Source of the DNA: Clostridiaceae bacterium
GTDB taxonomy: Bacteria; Bacillota; Clostridia; Saccharofermentanales; Saccharofermentanaceae
Assembly: GCA_012838315.1 (NCBI GenBank)
Contig: DUPM01000088.1
Span: forward strand, 62,001 to 126,000
Direction of reading: 5' to 3'
DNA: 64,000 nucleotides
Part shown: piece after piece, positions 9,261 through 18,138 of the stretch
Layout: the number at the start of each line of letters is the position of its first letter
Position numbering within the stretch: position 1 is the first letter of the stretch
The notes under the pieces: generated by a model
What the model saw: the letters and a program-made list of their open reading frames with translations, nothing else
Databases searched by the model: none
Told to the model about the DNA's origin: nothing
Program-made: the position numbers and the translations under genes

Positions 9261-10520
9261 TTATACTCTGAATGTCTCTTCGACGACGTTTGAAGCATTA
9301 TCAACCTCTAAATCGCTATCGATTTGACAGTTGGCCGGAATAACGGCATGGTCTTTGATTTTTAATCCTTTTTCGATAACAACAATGCCATGCGTGCAAA
9401 TCTTGGTATTCACGTAAGGACTGTCCCCTTCAATAGAGGCACCGGCACGAACGCCCTCGCCAATAATGGTGCCGGAACCGACAATACACTTGTCCAGAAA
9501 CGCTCCGGAGCGAACTGTAACGCCAGGTAGCAATACACAATCTTTAACGACGGCACCCTTTTCAATCGTCACCGAATCTGACAATACGCTATGCTCAACC
9601 GAGCCGAAAACTTGGCATCCGTCTGTCATTGCAGACATCGATACCTTGGCCTCTGCAGAAATGTAATTTGAAGGTTTAACCGGGTTTCTACTGTAGATAC
9701 GCCAGTTTCTATCAATTAAATTGGTCTCCTCAGGACTGTCCAACAAATCCATGTTAGCCTCCCAGAGACTATGAATCGTTCCAACATCCTTCCAATAGCC
9801 CGAAAAACGATATGCAAACAATCGATTATCGTTTTTAAGCATTGCCGGAACAATATCTTTGCCAAAATCGTTGCTGGAGCCCGGATTATTTTCATCTTCG
9901 ATTAGCGCTTTTCTTAACACAGACCAAGTAAAGACATACACCCCCATTGATGCAAGATTGCTGATTGGCTTTTTGGGCTTTTCAACAAATTCGCGGATGC
10001 TGTCATCTTCATTAGTATTTAGTATACCGAAGCGAGACGCATCCTCCCACGGCACTTCTAATACTGCCAAAGTCGCATCAGCATGGCGGTCGATATGCGC
10101 CTGAATCATTTTCGCATAATTCATCTTGTAGATATGGTCACCTGAAAGCACAACGATGTACTTGGCCTCGCAGTCATCCAAAAAATCTTTATTCTGAAAA
10201 ATGGCATTTGCGGTTCCCTTGTACCAGTCACTTTTTCCGGTACGCTGATAAGGAGGAAGAATAAACGCACCTCCATTCGTACGATCCAAATCCCACGGAT
10301 GACCGTTGCCGACGTAGGTATTAAGTGCCAACGGCTGATATTGCGTGAGCACCCCCACGGTCTCGATGCTCGAATTGGTGCAGTTCGAGAGTGGAAAATC
10401 GATAATTTTGTACCTGCTCCCAAACGGGACCGCAGGCTTCGCAATGTTCTTGGTCAAGACACCCAGTCTTGAGCCTTGTCCGCCCGCGAGGATCATTGCA
10501 ACAATGTCTGCTTTTGCCAT
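9261..10520 (-). CDS. glgC: Glucose-1-phosphate adenylyltransferase, catalytic subunit
   Basis: 419 residues; makes ADP-glucose from glucose-1-phosphate and ATP, the committed step of glycogen synthesis. Visible motifs: [20 protein letters not shown] at residues 14-33, [19 protein letters not shown] (metal/substrate Asp), FVEKPK and a C-terminal beta-helix of hexapeptide repeats. Start ATG 10520 has a GGAGG site. It follows glgB after 22 bases. Confidence 0.97.
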   Translation of the reverse strand: MAKADIVAMILAGGQGSRLGVLTKNIAKPAVPFGSRYKIIDFPLSNCTNSSIETVGVLTQYQPLALNTYVGNGHPWDLDRTNGGAFILPPYQRTGKSDWYKGTANAIFQNKDFLDDCEAKYIVVLSGDHIYKMNYAKMIQAHIDRHADATLAVLEVPWEDASRFGILNTNEDDSIREFVEKPKKPISNLASMGVYVFTWSVLRKALIEDENNPGSSNDFGKDIVPAMLKNDNRLFAYRFSGYWKDVGTIHSLWEANMDLLDSPEETNLIDRNWRIYSRNPVKPSNYISAEAKVSMSAMTDGCQVFGSVEHSVLSDSVTIEKGAVVKDCVLLPGVTVRSGAFLDKCIVGSGTIIGEGVRAGASIEGDSPYVNTKICTHGIVVIEKGLKIKDHAVIPANCQIDSDLEVDNASNVVEETFRV

Positions 10521-10542
10521 AAATACTTACCTCCATAATAAT

Positions 10543-12429
10543 TTAGCGAATTTTCTTTTTGAAATAAATCCCGGACAGGGGTGGAAGATTCATCTCAATA
10601 TAATAAGGCTTGCCGTTATGATCGCCTTTAACCGCTTGAACACCCTGTTCCAAACCATCAAGAATCGGGTACCCACTCCCCCCGTAACTCATGTCGTCCG
10701 AATTAAGGACAATCTCATATCGTCCCGGCTCCCAAACCGGAATTCGATAATGATTAATCGGAACCGGAACCATATTGAACACAACATAGATACTCTGATT
10801 GGGCTTGACGCACATCCGACGCAATATATAAACACTGTTATCTCTATCGGAAGTATCCACCCATTCGAAACCGTCCCACGAGCTATTATTCATCCAGAAT
10901 GCTTTCGTCTTGATATAGTAATGATTGAGATCACACACAAAATCTTTGAGGACACGGTGTGCTTCATACTTGAGCATAAACCATTCCAGCTGCTCATAAA
11001 AACGCCACTCGATATACTGGCCAAACTCTCCACCCATAAAGGTCAGCTTCGCTCCGGGATGTGCCATCATATACATGTAAAGCACACGCAAAGACGCAAA
11101 CTGCCTCCATTGATCGCCCGGCATTTTATTGATGATACTCTTCTTGCCGTGGACGACTTCATCATGCGAAAGACACAATATGAAGTTTTCCGAAAATGCA
11201 TATACCATGGAAAAACAGAATTGTTCATGGTGCCATCCGCGCGCATAGTAATCGGTCGAAAAATATTCAAGCGTATCGTGCATCCATCCCATGTTCCACT
11301 TGTGTGTAAATCCCAGCCCGCCTTCAGAAACCGGATGCGATACCTTGGCCCAAGCCGTCGACTCCTCAGCTATCATCAAAACATGTGGATAATACTCGCG
11401 AACTACATTGTTGAGAGATTGAAGAAATTCGACAGCCTCGTAGTTCTCTGTTCCACCGTTAATATTGGGAATGTACTCCGTTCGTCCGTAATTGCGATAA
11501 ATCATACTGGAAACCGCATCGACCCGAATGCCATCGACATGATACTCTTCAATAAAAAATATGGCATTAGACATTAAAAAAGATCGGACTTCGGCCTTCG
11601 AAAAGTCGAAAACGAAAGTCCCCCACTCCAAATGCTCGCCAATTCTCGAATCCGCGTACTCATAACACGGAGACCCGTCAAAACGGACCAAGCCCTCTAA
11701 ATTCTTAGGAAAGTGCGCCGGAACCCAATCGAGAATGACGTGAATGCCTTTGCGGTGAAGATAATTAACAAAATACTTGAAGTCCGCCGGTGTGCCGAAG
11801 CGACTGGTTACGGCAAAATATGACAAAACCTGATAGCCCCAAGAATCATCCAAGGGATGCTCCATAACCGGCATCAGCTCAACGTGAGTGTATCCCATCT
11901 CTTTGCAATAAGCGGCTAAATCGTGCGCAATGATACGGTAGTTCATAAAATTACCGTCTTCGTGTCTGCGCCAAGAACCAAGATGCAATTCATAAATATT
12001 GACCGGTGCCGGACGAAGCGCATCACCGCGCTTCTGACAAAAGCGCTCATCAGACCATACAAAATCATTGGGATCATATAAAATGGACGCATCAGCCGGA
12101 CGAGTCTCGCTATGTCTGGCAAACGGATCCACTTTCATGTAGACTTTGCCGTCAGCGCCAACCACGCGGTACTTGTATCTGTCCCATTGCTTCGCAGCGT
12201 TCACTTCAGCAATCCAGATTCCTGTCTTATCATCCTTGCGCATCGGGTGCGTAGTTGGCTCCCACTGATTGAAATCTCCAACAACAAAAACCGCCTGAGC
12301 CTTTGGCGCCCATACTCGAAAGCTAAACCCACGATCTTCAGAGTGATGATCCAACGGAAAAGAACCAAGCAGATTATACGCCTGATAATTCCGTCCAACA
12401 TTAAAAAGATAAGCCTGATCCATACTCAC
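10543..12429 (-). CDS. glgB: 1,4-alpha-glucan branching enzyme
   Basis: About 628 residues: an N-terminal CBM48 domain (GFSFRVWAPKA, FNQWEP) and a GH13 barrel with VILDWVPAHF, GIRVDAVSSM (nucleophile Asp), MIAEESTAW (acid Glu) and LSHDEVVHGK (Asp). First gene of the glycogen operon, with promoter 12468-12495. The start is odd: the ribosome site AGAGG is ideally spaced for ATG 12441, but that frame hits TAG after two codons (ATG GCG TAG). The same frame reopens at GTG 12429 and ATG 12423, which have no good ribosome site of their own. Translation therefore probably begins by re-initiation; I list GTG 12429 as the outermost possible start and ATG 12423 is equally possible. Confidence 0.95.
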   Translation of the reverse strand: MSMDQAYLFNVGRNYQAYNLLGSFPLDHHSEDRGFSFRVWAPKAQAVFVVGDFNQWEPTTHPMRKDDKTGIWIAEVNAAKQWDRYKYRVVGADGKVYMKVDPFARHSETRPADASILYDPNDFVWSDERFCQKRGDALRPAPVNIYELHLGSWRRHEDGNFMNYRIIAHDLAAYCKEMGYTHVELMPVMEHPLDDSWGYQVLSYFAVTSRFGTPADFKYFVNYLHRKGIHVILDWVPAHFPKNLEGLVRFDGSPCYEYADSRIGEHLEWGTFVFDFSKAEVRSFLMSNAIFFIEEYHVDGIRVDAVSSMIYRNYGRTEYIPNINGGTENYEAVEFLQSLNNVVREYYPHVLMIAEESTAWAKVSHPVSEGGLGFTHKWNMGWMHDTLEYFSTDYYARGWHHEQFCFSMVYAFSENFILCLSHDEVVHGKKSIINKMPGDQWRQFASLRVLYMYMMAHPGAKLTFMGGEFGQYIEWRFYEQLEWFMLKYEAHRVLKDFVCDLNHYYIKTKAFWMNNSSWDGFEWVDTSDRDNSVYILRRMCVKPNQSIYVVFNMVPVPINHYRIPVWEPGRYEIVLNSDDMSYGGSGYPILDGLEQGVQAVKGDHNGKPYYIEMNLPPLSGIYFKKKIR

Positions 12430-12432
12430 ACT

Positions 12433-12441
12433 CTACGCCAT
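12433..12441 (-). promoter_or_regulatory. Two-codon upstream ORF in glgB leader (ATG GCG TAG)
   Basis: The AGAGG ribosome site (6 bases upstream) serves an ATG followed in frame by one codon and TAG. The stop is 3 bases before GTG 12429 and 9 before ATG 12423, a distance that permits re-initiation. Confidence 0.6.
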
Positions 12442-12467
12442 AGCGCACCTCTCAGGTTTATATAACA

Positions 12468-12495
12468 ATTATAGCGCAAGCCTAATTCATAACAA
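12468..12495 (-). promoter_or_regulatory. Probable promoter of the glg operon
   Basis: Minus strand TTGTTA (12490-12495), 16-base spacer, perfect TATAAT (12468-12473), 27 bases before the two-codon ORF. Confidence 0.65.
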
Positions 12496-12500
12496 GGCAA

Positions 12501-12534
12501 AAACAAAAAAAGAAGGGGCATTTTTGCCCCTTCT
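12501..12534 (-). terminator. Rho-independent terminator of the oxoacid oxidoreductase operon
   Basis: Perfect 10-bp stem AGAAGGGGCA/TGCCCCTTCT (12511-12520 and 12525-12534), 4-base loop, T-rich tail on the minus strand. It lies after the gamma-subunit stop and before the glg promoter. Confidence 0.92.
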
Positions 12535-12588
12535 CAACAATTATGAACAATCAATAAATCTTTCAAAAAAATGAGACTTGCGAGGTCC

Positions 12589-13131
12589 TTATTTTTTGAC
12601 CAATTGAACGCCTTGGTCGAAAGCATCAAGATTCGACGGAATCATATGGTGTCGGCGCTCAGGTAGAACATCATAGAGCGCTTTCTCAAAGGCTTCTCGC
12701 ATAAAGCACCCCGAAGCGGCAGATAAACACCCCAAAAGCACAACTGTCGCATAAGCCATGTTTCCAAGTTCATTTGCAATCTCCGAAGAGGGAATCGGAA
12801 AGAAACGGACATCCTTGCGCGTGGTTCCCGTCTTAACCAACGATGAATCGATGATTATGATACCACCGGGCTTAACCTGCTTTTCAAATTTTTCAAGAGA
12901 GGGACGGTTAAGCGCAATTAGAACATCCGTATCATTAATAACCGGAGAACCGATGACTTGATCCGAGATGACCACCGAACAATTCGCGGTACCGCCACGC
13001 ATTTCCGGGCCGTAAGACGGGAACCACGAGACCTCTTTTCCTTCGATCAAAGCCGCTTCAGCTAACATCTTACCGGCAGACAATACGCCTTGACCGCCGA
13101 ACCCGGCCAAAATGATTGAATAATCTATCAT
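12589..13131 (-). CDS. 2-oxoacid:ferredoxin oxidoreductase, gamma subunit
   Basis: 180 residues of the pyruvate/ketoisovalerate oxidoreductase gamma family (domain III): GFGGQGVLSAGKMLAEAA at residues 9-26, SYGPEMRGGTANC and DVLIALNRPSLEKF are characteristic. With the three genes upstream it forms a four-subunit enzyme that oxidatively decarboxylates a 2-oxoacid to an acyl-CoA and reduces ferredoxin. It starts 4 bases after the beta-subunit stop and is followed by a strong terminator. Whether the substrate is branched-chain 2-oxoacids (VOR) or 2-oxoglutarate (KOR) cannot be settled from the sequence. Confidence 0.9.
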   Translation of the reverse strand: MIDYSIILAGFGGQGVLSAGKMLAEAALIEGKEVSWFPSYGPEMRGGTANCSVVISDQVIGSPVINDTDVLIALNRPSLEKFEKQVKPGGIIIIDSSLVKTGTTRKDVRFFPIPSSEIANELGNMAYATVVLLGCLSAASGCFMREAFEKALYDVLPERRHHMIPSNLDAFDQGVQLVKK

Positions 13132-13135
13132 CGCA

Positions 13136-13882
13136 TCACACCTCCAAATCCTTCCCTTTGAATACTCCGAGTGGATATTGAGGGACCATATTCTCTTTTA
13201 ACCAATCGATGGATTCAACCGGTGACTTGCCCCAGTTCGTCGGACATGTAGACAGAAATTCAACCATTGAAAAACCTAATCCCTGCTTTTGAACGCGAAA
13301 AGCTTTTGCCACCGCACGTTTCGCTGCCTGAATATTCTTAAAATCCGTAATCATAACACGCTCGATATAAACCGCACCGGTCAGTGTCGCTAACATCTCA
13401 CTCACATTAATCGGGTAGCCTTGTAATCCGGAGTCTCTTCCAAACGGAGACGTGGTAGTCACCTGTCCGAGCAGAGTGGTTGGCGCCATTTGTCCGCTGG
13501 TCATACCGTAGACAGCGTTGTTGACGAAAAAGACACTGATATTCTCACCTCGAGCTGCGGCATGAACAATCTCCGCAGTACCAATCGAAGCCAGATCTCC
13601 ATCTCCCTGGTACGTAAAAACAGTATGGTCCGGATGAACGCGCTTGATACCAGTCGCAACCGCCGGCGCTCGACCGTGTGCTGCCTGAGCCATGTCGCAC
13701 GCAAAATATTCGTAGTTGTTGTATGTGCATCCGACAGAAGATACTCCGATGGTATTTTCGAGAATATCCTGTTCGCACATGACTTCCGCGATAATTCGAT
13801 GAATAATACCGTGAGTACAACCGGGACAATAGTGAAACGGCTTATCCGTGAGCCCCTTTGTTTTTTCAAATACGATTGCCAT
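13136..13882 (-). CDS. 2-oxoacid:ferredoxin oxidoreductase, beta (TPP-binding) subunit
   Basis: 248 residues. HYCPGCTHG near residue 17-25 and the thiamine-pyrophosphate motif GDGDLASIG, then about 26 residues later NNAVYGMTSGQMAPTT, bind TPP and magnesium. It carries out the decarboxylation with the alpha subunit. The start ATG 13882 overlaps the last base of the alpha-subunit stop (TAATG), indicating coupled translation. Confidence 0.93.
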   Translation of the reverse strand: MAIVFEKTKGLTDKPFHYCPGCTHGIIHRIIAEVMCEQDILENTIGVSSVGCTYNNYEYFACDMAQAAHGRAPAVATGIKRVHPDHTVFTYQGDGDLASIGTAEIVHAAARGENISVFFVNNAVYGMTSGQMAPTTLLGQVTTTSPFGRDSGLQGYPINVSEMLATLTGAVYIERVMITDFKNIQAAKRAVAKAFRVQKQGLGFSMVEFLSTCPTNWGKSPVESIDWLKENMVPQYPLGVFKGKDLEV

Positions 13883-14952
13883 TATTGATTCACTTCCTTG
13901 TGTATATTCATGATCAGGTCCAGAATCTCCTTTTGAGAAGGTAGATTACCGCCGGTCCGACCATGGAAATAAACCGGCTTAACGCCATTCACAGCGAGCT
14001 TAACATCTTCAATCATCTGCCCGGCATTGAGCTCTACGTCAAGAAAAGCCTTCACACTAGAGTCCTTTGCAAGTTCAGAAATCACTTCTGACGGATAGGG
14101 CCAAAGCGTAATCGGACGAATCATGCCAACTTTAACACCCTGCTCTCGAGCCTGACGAATGACATTACGACAAATACGACTGCACGTACCGAACGCGACA
14201 ATAACAACCTCGGCATCGTCTGTCTCCATCGCTTCAAATCGAGTCTCTTTCTCCTCAATCGCACGGTATTTTGCCTGAAGCTCATTGTTTTTGGCTTCGA
14301 GATCATCGGGATTAATATAAATTGACTGAATCGAGTTGTGAACGCGTCCTTTGTTACCGGTCAATGCCCATTCCTTTGTAGACTCAACAATCGGCTCCTC
14401 TTCTCGAAATAGTACAGGCTCCATCATTTGTCCGAGAGTACCATCTCCCAAAATCATGACGAGCATTCGATATTCGTCCGCTAAGTTGAAAGCCTCAACG
14501 GTCATCTCGTACAGCTCCTGGATTGACGCCGGAGCAATGACAATATTCCTGTAATCTCCATGACCGCCACCCTTTGTCGCTTGAAAATAATCACCCTGAG
14601 CCGGCAAAATACCGCCGAGTCCTGGGCCGGCGCGAACAATATTCACGACGACTGCTGGTAACTCCGCACCGGCAATATACGAAAAACCCTCTTGCTTCAA
14701 GCTGATTCCGGGCGAAGACGATGACGTCATCGCCCGACCACCGGCGGCTGATGCACCGTAAACCATATTGATCGCCGCAACTTCACTCTCAGCCTGCAAA
14801 AATGTACCGCCGGCTTTGTTCATCGTCAGGGCCATATAATGCATAATTTCTGTTTGTGGCGTAATCGGATAACCAAAATAATAACGACAACCCGCTCGAA
14901 TCGCCGCCTCGGCAATGACTTCATTACCCTTCATTAATATTCTCTTATTCAT
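13882..14952 (-). CDS. vorB: 2-oxoacid:ferredoxin oxidoreductase, alpha subunit (VorB-like)
   Basis: 356 residues covering domains I and II in one chain: GCRYYFGYPITPQTE near the N-terminus, AINMVYGASAAGGRAMTSSS, and a C-terminal domain with FGTCSRI and GMIRPITLWPYP. The length and arrangement match the subunit usually named VorB (3-methyl-2-oxobutanoate dehydrogenase). That would tie in with ilvE and the ilv/leu genes in the same window, but a 2-oxoglutarate enzyme is a real alternative. GAGGGTG precedes ATG 14952; the gap to the ferredoxin-like subunit is 9 bases. Confidence 0.9.
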   Translation of the reverse strand: MNKRILMKGNEVIAEAAIRAGCRYYFGYPITPQTEIMHYMALTMNKAGGTFLQAESEVAAINMVYGASAAGGRAMTSSSSPGISLKQEGFSYIAGAELPAVVVNIVRAGPGLGGILPAQGDYFQATKGGGHGDYRNIVIAPASIQELYEMTVEAFNLADEYRMLVMILGDGTLGQMMEPVLFREEEPIVESTKEWALTGNKGRVHNSIQSIYINPDDLEAKNNELQAKYRAIEEKETRFEAMETDDAEVVIVAFGTCSRICRNVIRQAREQGVKVGMIRPITLWPYPSEVISELAKDSSVKAFLDVELNAGQMIEDVKLAVNGVKPVYFHGRTGGNLPSQKEILDLIMNIHKEVNQ

Positions 14953-14961
14953 GCTACACCC

Positions 14962-15168
14962 TCACTTCTCAACTGTAATCACCGAATCGGGACACTGTAC
15001 CGCACAAAACGTGCAACCAATGCAACGACTCTGATCAATACAGGTAACGGGATGATAGCCTCTGGAATTTAAACGATCATTATCCAGCTGTAATATGGAC
15101 TTCGGACATACTGCGACGCACAATCCGCATCCCTTACACAGCTCATCTTGAAACGATACTCTGGCCAT
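14962..15168 (-). CDS. 2-oxoacid:ferredoxin oxidoreductase, delta (2x[4Fe-4S]) subunit
   Basis: 68 residues with two ferredoxin-type cluster motifs, CKGCGLCVAVCP (from residue 11) and CIGCTFCAVQCP (from about residue 49). It passes electrons from the TPP site to ferredoxin. First gene of the four-gene operon; AGGAGG ribosome site; promoter at 15204-15232. Confidence 0.93.
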   Translation of the reverse strand: MARVSFQDELCKGCGLCVAVCPKSILQLDNDRLNSRGYHPVTCIDQSRCIGCTFCAVQCPDSVITVEK

Positions 15169-15203
15169 GCTTTCCTCCTGTTGCTCTAATACACTGATTA
15201 ATT

Positions 15204-15232
15204 ATTATAGCGACCGGTGCAGTGAAAAGCAA
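15204..15232 (-). promoter_or_regulatory. Promoter of the oxoacid oxidoreductase operon
   Basis: Minus strand TTGCTT (15227-15232), 17-base spacer, TATAAT (15204-15209), 35 bases before the delta-subunit ATG, abutting the 3' end of bioY. Confidence 0.75.
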
Positions 15233-15233
15233 A

Positions 15234-15869
15234 TCAGCTGCGCACTCTTTCGCTCAAATATTTCAGACGTTTTGATAAATAGACAACAGGAATGACTAAA
15301 AGAAGGTCTTTCCAAATGAAAGGTAATACAGCTACTCCAAATACCTTGCCAATTGTCCAAGCCGAAGCTCCGTCGGACGCAAAAAAACGAAAGAAAATAT
15401 ACATGTATGCTGTACCGCACATATAGGAGACAACCACAGCCACTACACCACAAAAAACATATAAAGCGTATTCAATTTGTACTGTGAAATGATTGCGGTA
15501 AAATCTGTCAAAAATTATGCCCCCCACAAAAGCACATGCAACAAAACCCAACAGAAAGCCAAACGTCGGCGTGTAAATATACGACAGACCGCCGCCGGAT
15601 GCAAAAACAGGCAACCCTGCCAGCCCCATGAAAAGATACAATGCCTGCGTCATAATGCCTCTCTTCCAACCCAAAAAGGTGCCCGAGAGCACTGCCATCG
15701 GCAGTTGAAACGTCAGCGGCACAGGAAACGATACGAGGCTGATTTTCGCAGATACAATCATCAGAACACAAAACAACGACACCATGGTCATGTCTAAGAC
15801 TCTGTTTCTATTTTTTCTGCGAAGATCCATGTCGGCTCTCCGCTTCACTTGTTGTGATTTTTCTTCCAT
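15234..15869 (-). CDS. bioY: BioY biotin transporter substrate-binding membrane protein
   Basis: 211 residues: a charged N-terminal stretch (1-25) then about six membrane segments. BioY hallmarks are VPLTFQLPMAVLSGTFLGWKRG, a GLAGLPVFASGGG loop and the PTFGFLLGF segment. It is the S component of an ECF vitamin transporter; no energising EcfA/EcfT genes are in the window. GGAGA site before ATG 15869; promoter at 15905-15932. No biotin synthesis genes are near, consistent with uptake. Confidence 0.92.
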   Translation of the reverse strand: MEEKSQQVKRRADMDLRRKNRNRVLDMTMVSLFCVLMIVSAKISLVSFPVPLTFQLPMAVLSGTFLGWKRGIMTQALYLFMGLAGLPVFASGGGLSYIYTPTFGFLLGFVACAFVGGIIFDRFYRNHFTVQIEYALYVFCGVVAVVVSYMCGTAYMYIFFRFFASDGASAWTIGKVFGVAVLPFIWKDLLLVIPVVYLSKRLKYLSERVRS

Positions 15870-15904
15870 AATTATCTCCGGTCTACATCTTTATAGCGCT
15901 TACC

Positions 15905-15932
15905 ATTGTAAACTTATCGACTTTATTGTCAA
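15905..15932 (-). promoter_or_regulatory. Promoter of bioY
   Basis: Minus strand TTGACA (15927-15932), 16-base spacer, TACAAT (15905-15910). Both boxes are embedded in GTTGACAAT and GTTTACAAT, which resemble BirA half-sites but run in the same direction, so a BirA operator is not claimed. Confidence 0.75.
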
Positions 15933-15940
15933 CCCTATGC

Positions 15941-15972
15941 ATAAAAAACGAGTGTCCCAAAGGACACTCGTT
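15941..15972 (-). terminator. Rho-independent terminator after the YdjI-like gene
   Basis: Perfect 11-bp stem (15947-15957 with 15962-15972), 4-base loop, T-rich tail on the minus strand, starting 9 bases after the stop codon. Confidence 0.93.
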
Positions 15973-15980
15973 CGAAAAGA

Positions 15981-17252
15981 CTACTGTTTCGGCTTACCGC
16001 ATTGCGAGCAGAACTTACCAGTATTTCCGCCTGCACCACAACTGCACGTCCAGCTTCCATTATTCTGAGGCTTAGGTGCTCCACACTCGGCACAGAAGTT
16101 ACCCGTATTACCGTTGAAACCACATCCACACTGCCAACCACTCGGTGTTGAAGCAACGTAAGCTGCTCCGGCACCCGCAGTTACTCCTGCGCCAGCTCCT
16201 GTTCCCGCTTGTGCGCCTGCAGGAGGATTAGCAGGGTTCCCGACTTGGTTCCACGCAGCATTAAGGTTGCCACCTCCACCAAATCCACCGCCGCCTAAAC
16301 CACCGACCATACCCATGCCCATGAGCCCGGTCATCGCGCCTGCTGTATTATTCGCAGCGTCAACCTGAGCACGAGCATTTGACTCAATGGATCTGGCCAT
16401 CAGCATGTTCGGATTCTGCGAGAGTATAATGTCACGATCAAACTCTTGAATTCGACCTCTGGACTCGTCGTCCGGGGAAATGCTGTTAATTCCAACAGAA
16501 ACAACTACCATCCCGCGTCCTGCCAACCACTCTTCATCAAGCACTTCGTTCATGTGACCCGTGAGCTTGGTAATTTCAGAAGGCAAACGATTGTATCGAA
16601 TACCGTCTCCACCATCGCCCATTCGGTTCAACGCGTTCGTCAGATTACCAACAAACTCCGTTTTGGCTTGCTCCATGAGTTGAGAACGAGTATAGTCACC
16701 ACTGACATTGCCTGAGATATTCGTAAAGAAAGAAACCGGATTCTCGATTTTAAATGAAAAAACACCATTGACACGTACATAAATGCCTCTGTATGTCGGG
16801 TCATCGTAAGGAATCGCTGCCGGAGTTCCGAACTTGTTGCCAATCACTTCGAGCATATTAACAAAATATACACGCTGTTGCATCGGTGTCTCACCACCGG
16901 CCTTAATACGTTGCCAAAGATCTATAACAGACTTTTTGGCTCCATCCAAGAATCCGCTGCTACCGAAACACGACGGAGCAGATGACGCATCCCATGTATA
17001 CATACCTGCTTCGGTCGTATAATCTGTGACCTGCCCGCCATCGACTAATAGCAATGCGGTGCCCTCAGGAACAGCAATCTTAGATCCGTTTGTGATGACT
17101 TCTGCATCACCCTTATTGCTGCCGCGCACCATTTTCCTGGCGCCCTTCTTGACCAATGTCTCCTGCCCGAGCGAATCACACGTAAAAAATTCAAGATATT
17201 GATCGGATAATGTAGATCCGACGGCTTGCATTGCTGCCTTAATTAATCCCAT
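15981..17252 (-). CDS. YdjI-like SPFH-domain protein with two C-terminal zinc ribbons
   Basis: 423 residues. The SPFH/band-7-like region covers about 25-300 (GTALLLVDGGQVTDYTTEAG, IYVRVNGVFSFKIENP), followed by a Gly/Ala-rich linker (about 300-370). Two short ribbons follow, each with a CxC and a CxxC pair (CGCGFN...CAECG and CSCGAG...CSQCG). B. subtilis YdjI has the same SPFH plus ribbon design and is recruited to the membrane with PspA. Here it lies 25 bases after a YdjH-like gene; the YdjG-like partner is at 3209. Cytoplasmic, probably peripheral at the membrane and oligomeric. No pspA gene is in the window. CGGAGG site before ATG 17252. Confidence 0.85.
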   Translation of the reverse strand: MGLIKAAMQAVGSTLSDQYLEFFTCDSLGQETLVKKGARKMVRGSNKGDAEVITNGSKIAVPEGTALLLVDGGQVTDYTTEAGMYTWDASSAPSCFGSSGFLDGAKKSVIDLWQRIKAGGETPMQQRVYFVNMLEVIGNKFGTPAAIPYDDPTYRGIYVRVNGVFSFKIENPVSFFTNISGNVSGDYTRSQLMEQAKTEFVGNLTNALNRMGDGGDGIRYNRLPSEITKLTGHMNEVLDEEWLAGRGMVVVSVGINSISPDDESRGRIQEFDRDIILSQNPNMLMARSIESNARAQVDAANNTAGAMTGLMGMGMVGGLGGGGFGGGGNLNAAWNQVGNPANPPAGAQAGTGAGAGVTAGAGAAYVASTPSGWQCGCGFNGNTGNFCAECGAPKPQNNGSWTCSCGAGGNTGKFCSQCGKPKQ

Positions 17253-17277
17253 GTCTGTTCCTCCGTATTATTTATTG

Positions 17278-18099
17278 TTAAATAGTGTAAATCTTATCCG
17301 CCCGCCAGAGGCGAATGTCGATAGGTTCAATCGAAACCCCGCAGTACTCGCAGTTTCTCGAAGAAATCGAAGTAATCGGTGCGGCACAACTCGGACAATT
17401 TAATGAAAGAGCCTGGGTCTCCGAGCTGTTGAGCTTCGATTCATCGATGACATATAGCCATTCGACGTTGTATCGAACCTGCTGAATCCTATCCGGATTT
17501 CCAAGGCTAACAATATCATTTTTTTTAACATAATGCAAATATTCTAGAGCAGTCTGAAAGACGATTACGGCCGTTGCCGCACGTCTGCTGTAATGGTTAA
17601 TTACGGTTCGATGAATCCGAACACTTGCGAAATACGGTTTGCGCCGTTCACTCTCATTATTGGCCTTTTCCATGCTAATATTTTTCATTAATGACGGTGT
17701 CAGAGGAATGGGTCTGCCGTTCTTGAATTTATATTCCCTTTCAACATCACGCAAATGTCTCAAGGTCTGATTATCCGTATCTATATCTTCAAAATAGCTT
17801 TGCAACAAGCACTCGCTCATCGACATGAGCTCTTTAATATTGAGCGTCGGAAAATCTTTCTCGATTTGCGGTTTAAATGTCTCATTCATTCCGGACAAGG
17901 ACTTGGGCCCGGTATCCTGATTCAGTGTGATTTGATCTAGGGATCCATTATTTCTCTGGAGCTCTCTTGATACCGCATTGACAATCGTCCCCAATGCCGA
18001 TCTGCGAATGCGCCTGACTGTTGAAGCGATGACGCCTCCGATAACAATCAATCCGATACCGATAGAAATTGGCCATATCAGCCACAAGTACTCGCCCAC
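17278..18099 (-). CDS. YdjH-like membrane-anchored zinc-ribbon protein
   Basis: 273 residues with one N-terminal membrane helix (about 5-27, LIWPISIGIGLIVIGGVIAS). A soluble domain follows (the segment around ERRKPYFASVRIHRTVINHY), with a zinc ribbon near the end (CPSCAAPI...CEYCG). Start is GTG 18099 with a GGAGG site 6 bases before. The pairing with an SPFH protein is that of the B. subtilis ydjGHI group; a YdjH match is inferred from context and topology rather than from strong motifs. It lies 39 bases after a P-loop ATPase gene, so the ATPase, YdjH-like and YdjI-like genes probably form one transcript ending at 15941. Confidence 0.65.
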   Translation of the reverse strand: MGEYLWLIWPISIGIGLIVIGGVIASTVRRIRRSALGTIVNAVSRELQRNNGSLDQITLNQDTGPKSLSGMNETFKPQIEKDFPTLNIKELMSMSECLLQSYFEDIDTDNQTLRHLRDVEREYKFKNGRPIPLTPSLMKNISMEKANNESERRKPYFASVRIHRTVINHYSRRAATAVIVFQTALEYLHYVKKNDIVSLGNPDRIQQVRYNVEWLYVIDESKLNSSETQALSLNCPSCAAPITSISSRNCEYCGVSIEPIDIRLWRADKIYTI

Positions 18100-18138
18100 A
18101 ATAATCCTCCAATATATATTTTTTATGAATGATTATGA

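Noticed and set aside
10345-11577. 410-codon plus-strand open frame opposite glgC/glgB
   Set aside because: It lies antisense to two intact, well-conserved glycogen genes and shows no protein family features.
15905-15932. BirA operator at the bioY promoter
   Set aside because: GTTGACAAT and GTTTACAAT run in the same direction, whereas BirA sites are inverted; they are explained by the -35 and -10 boxes.
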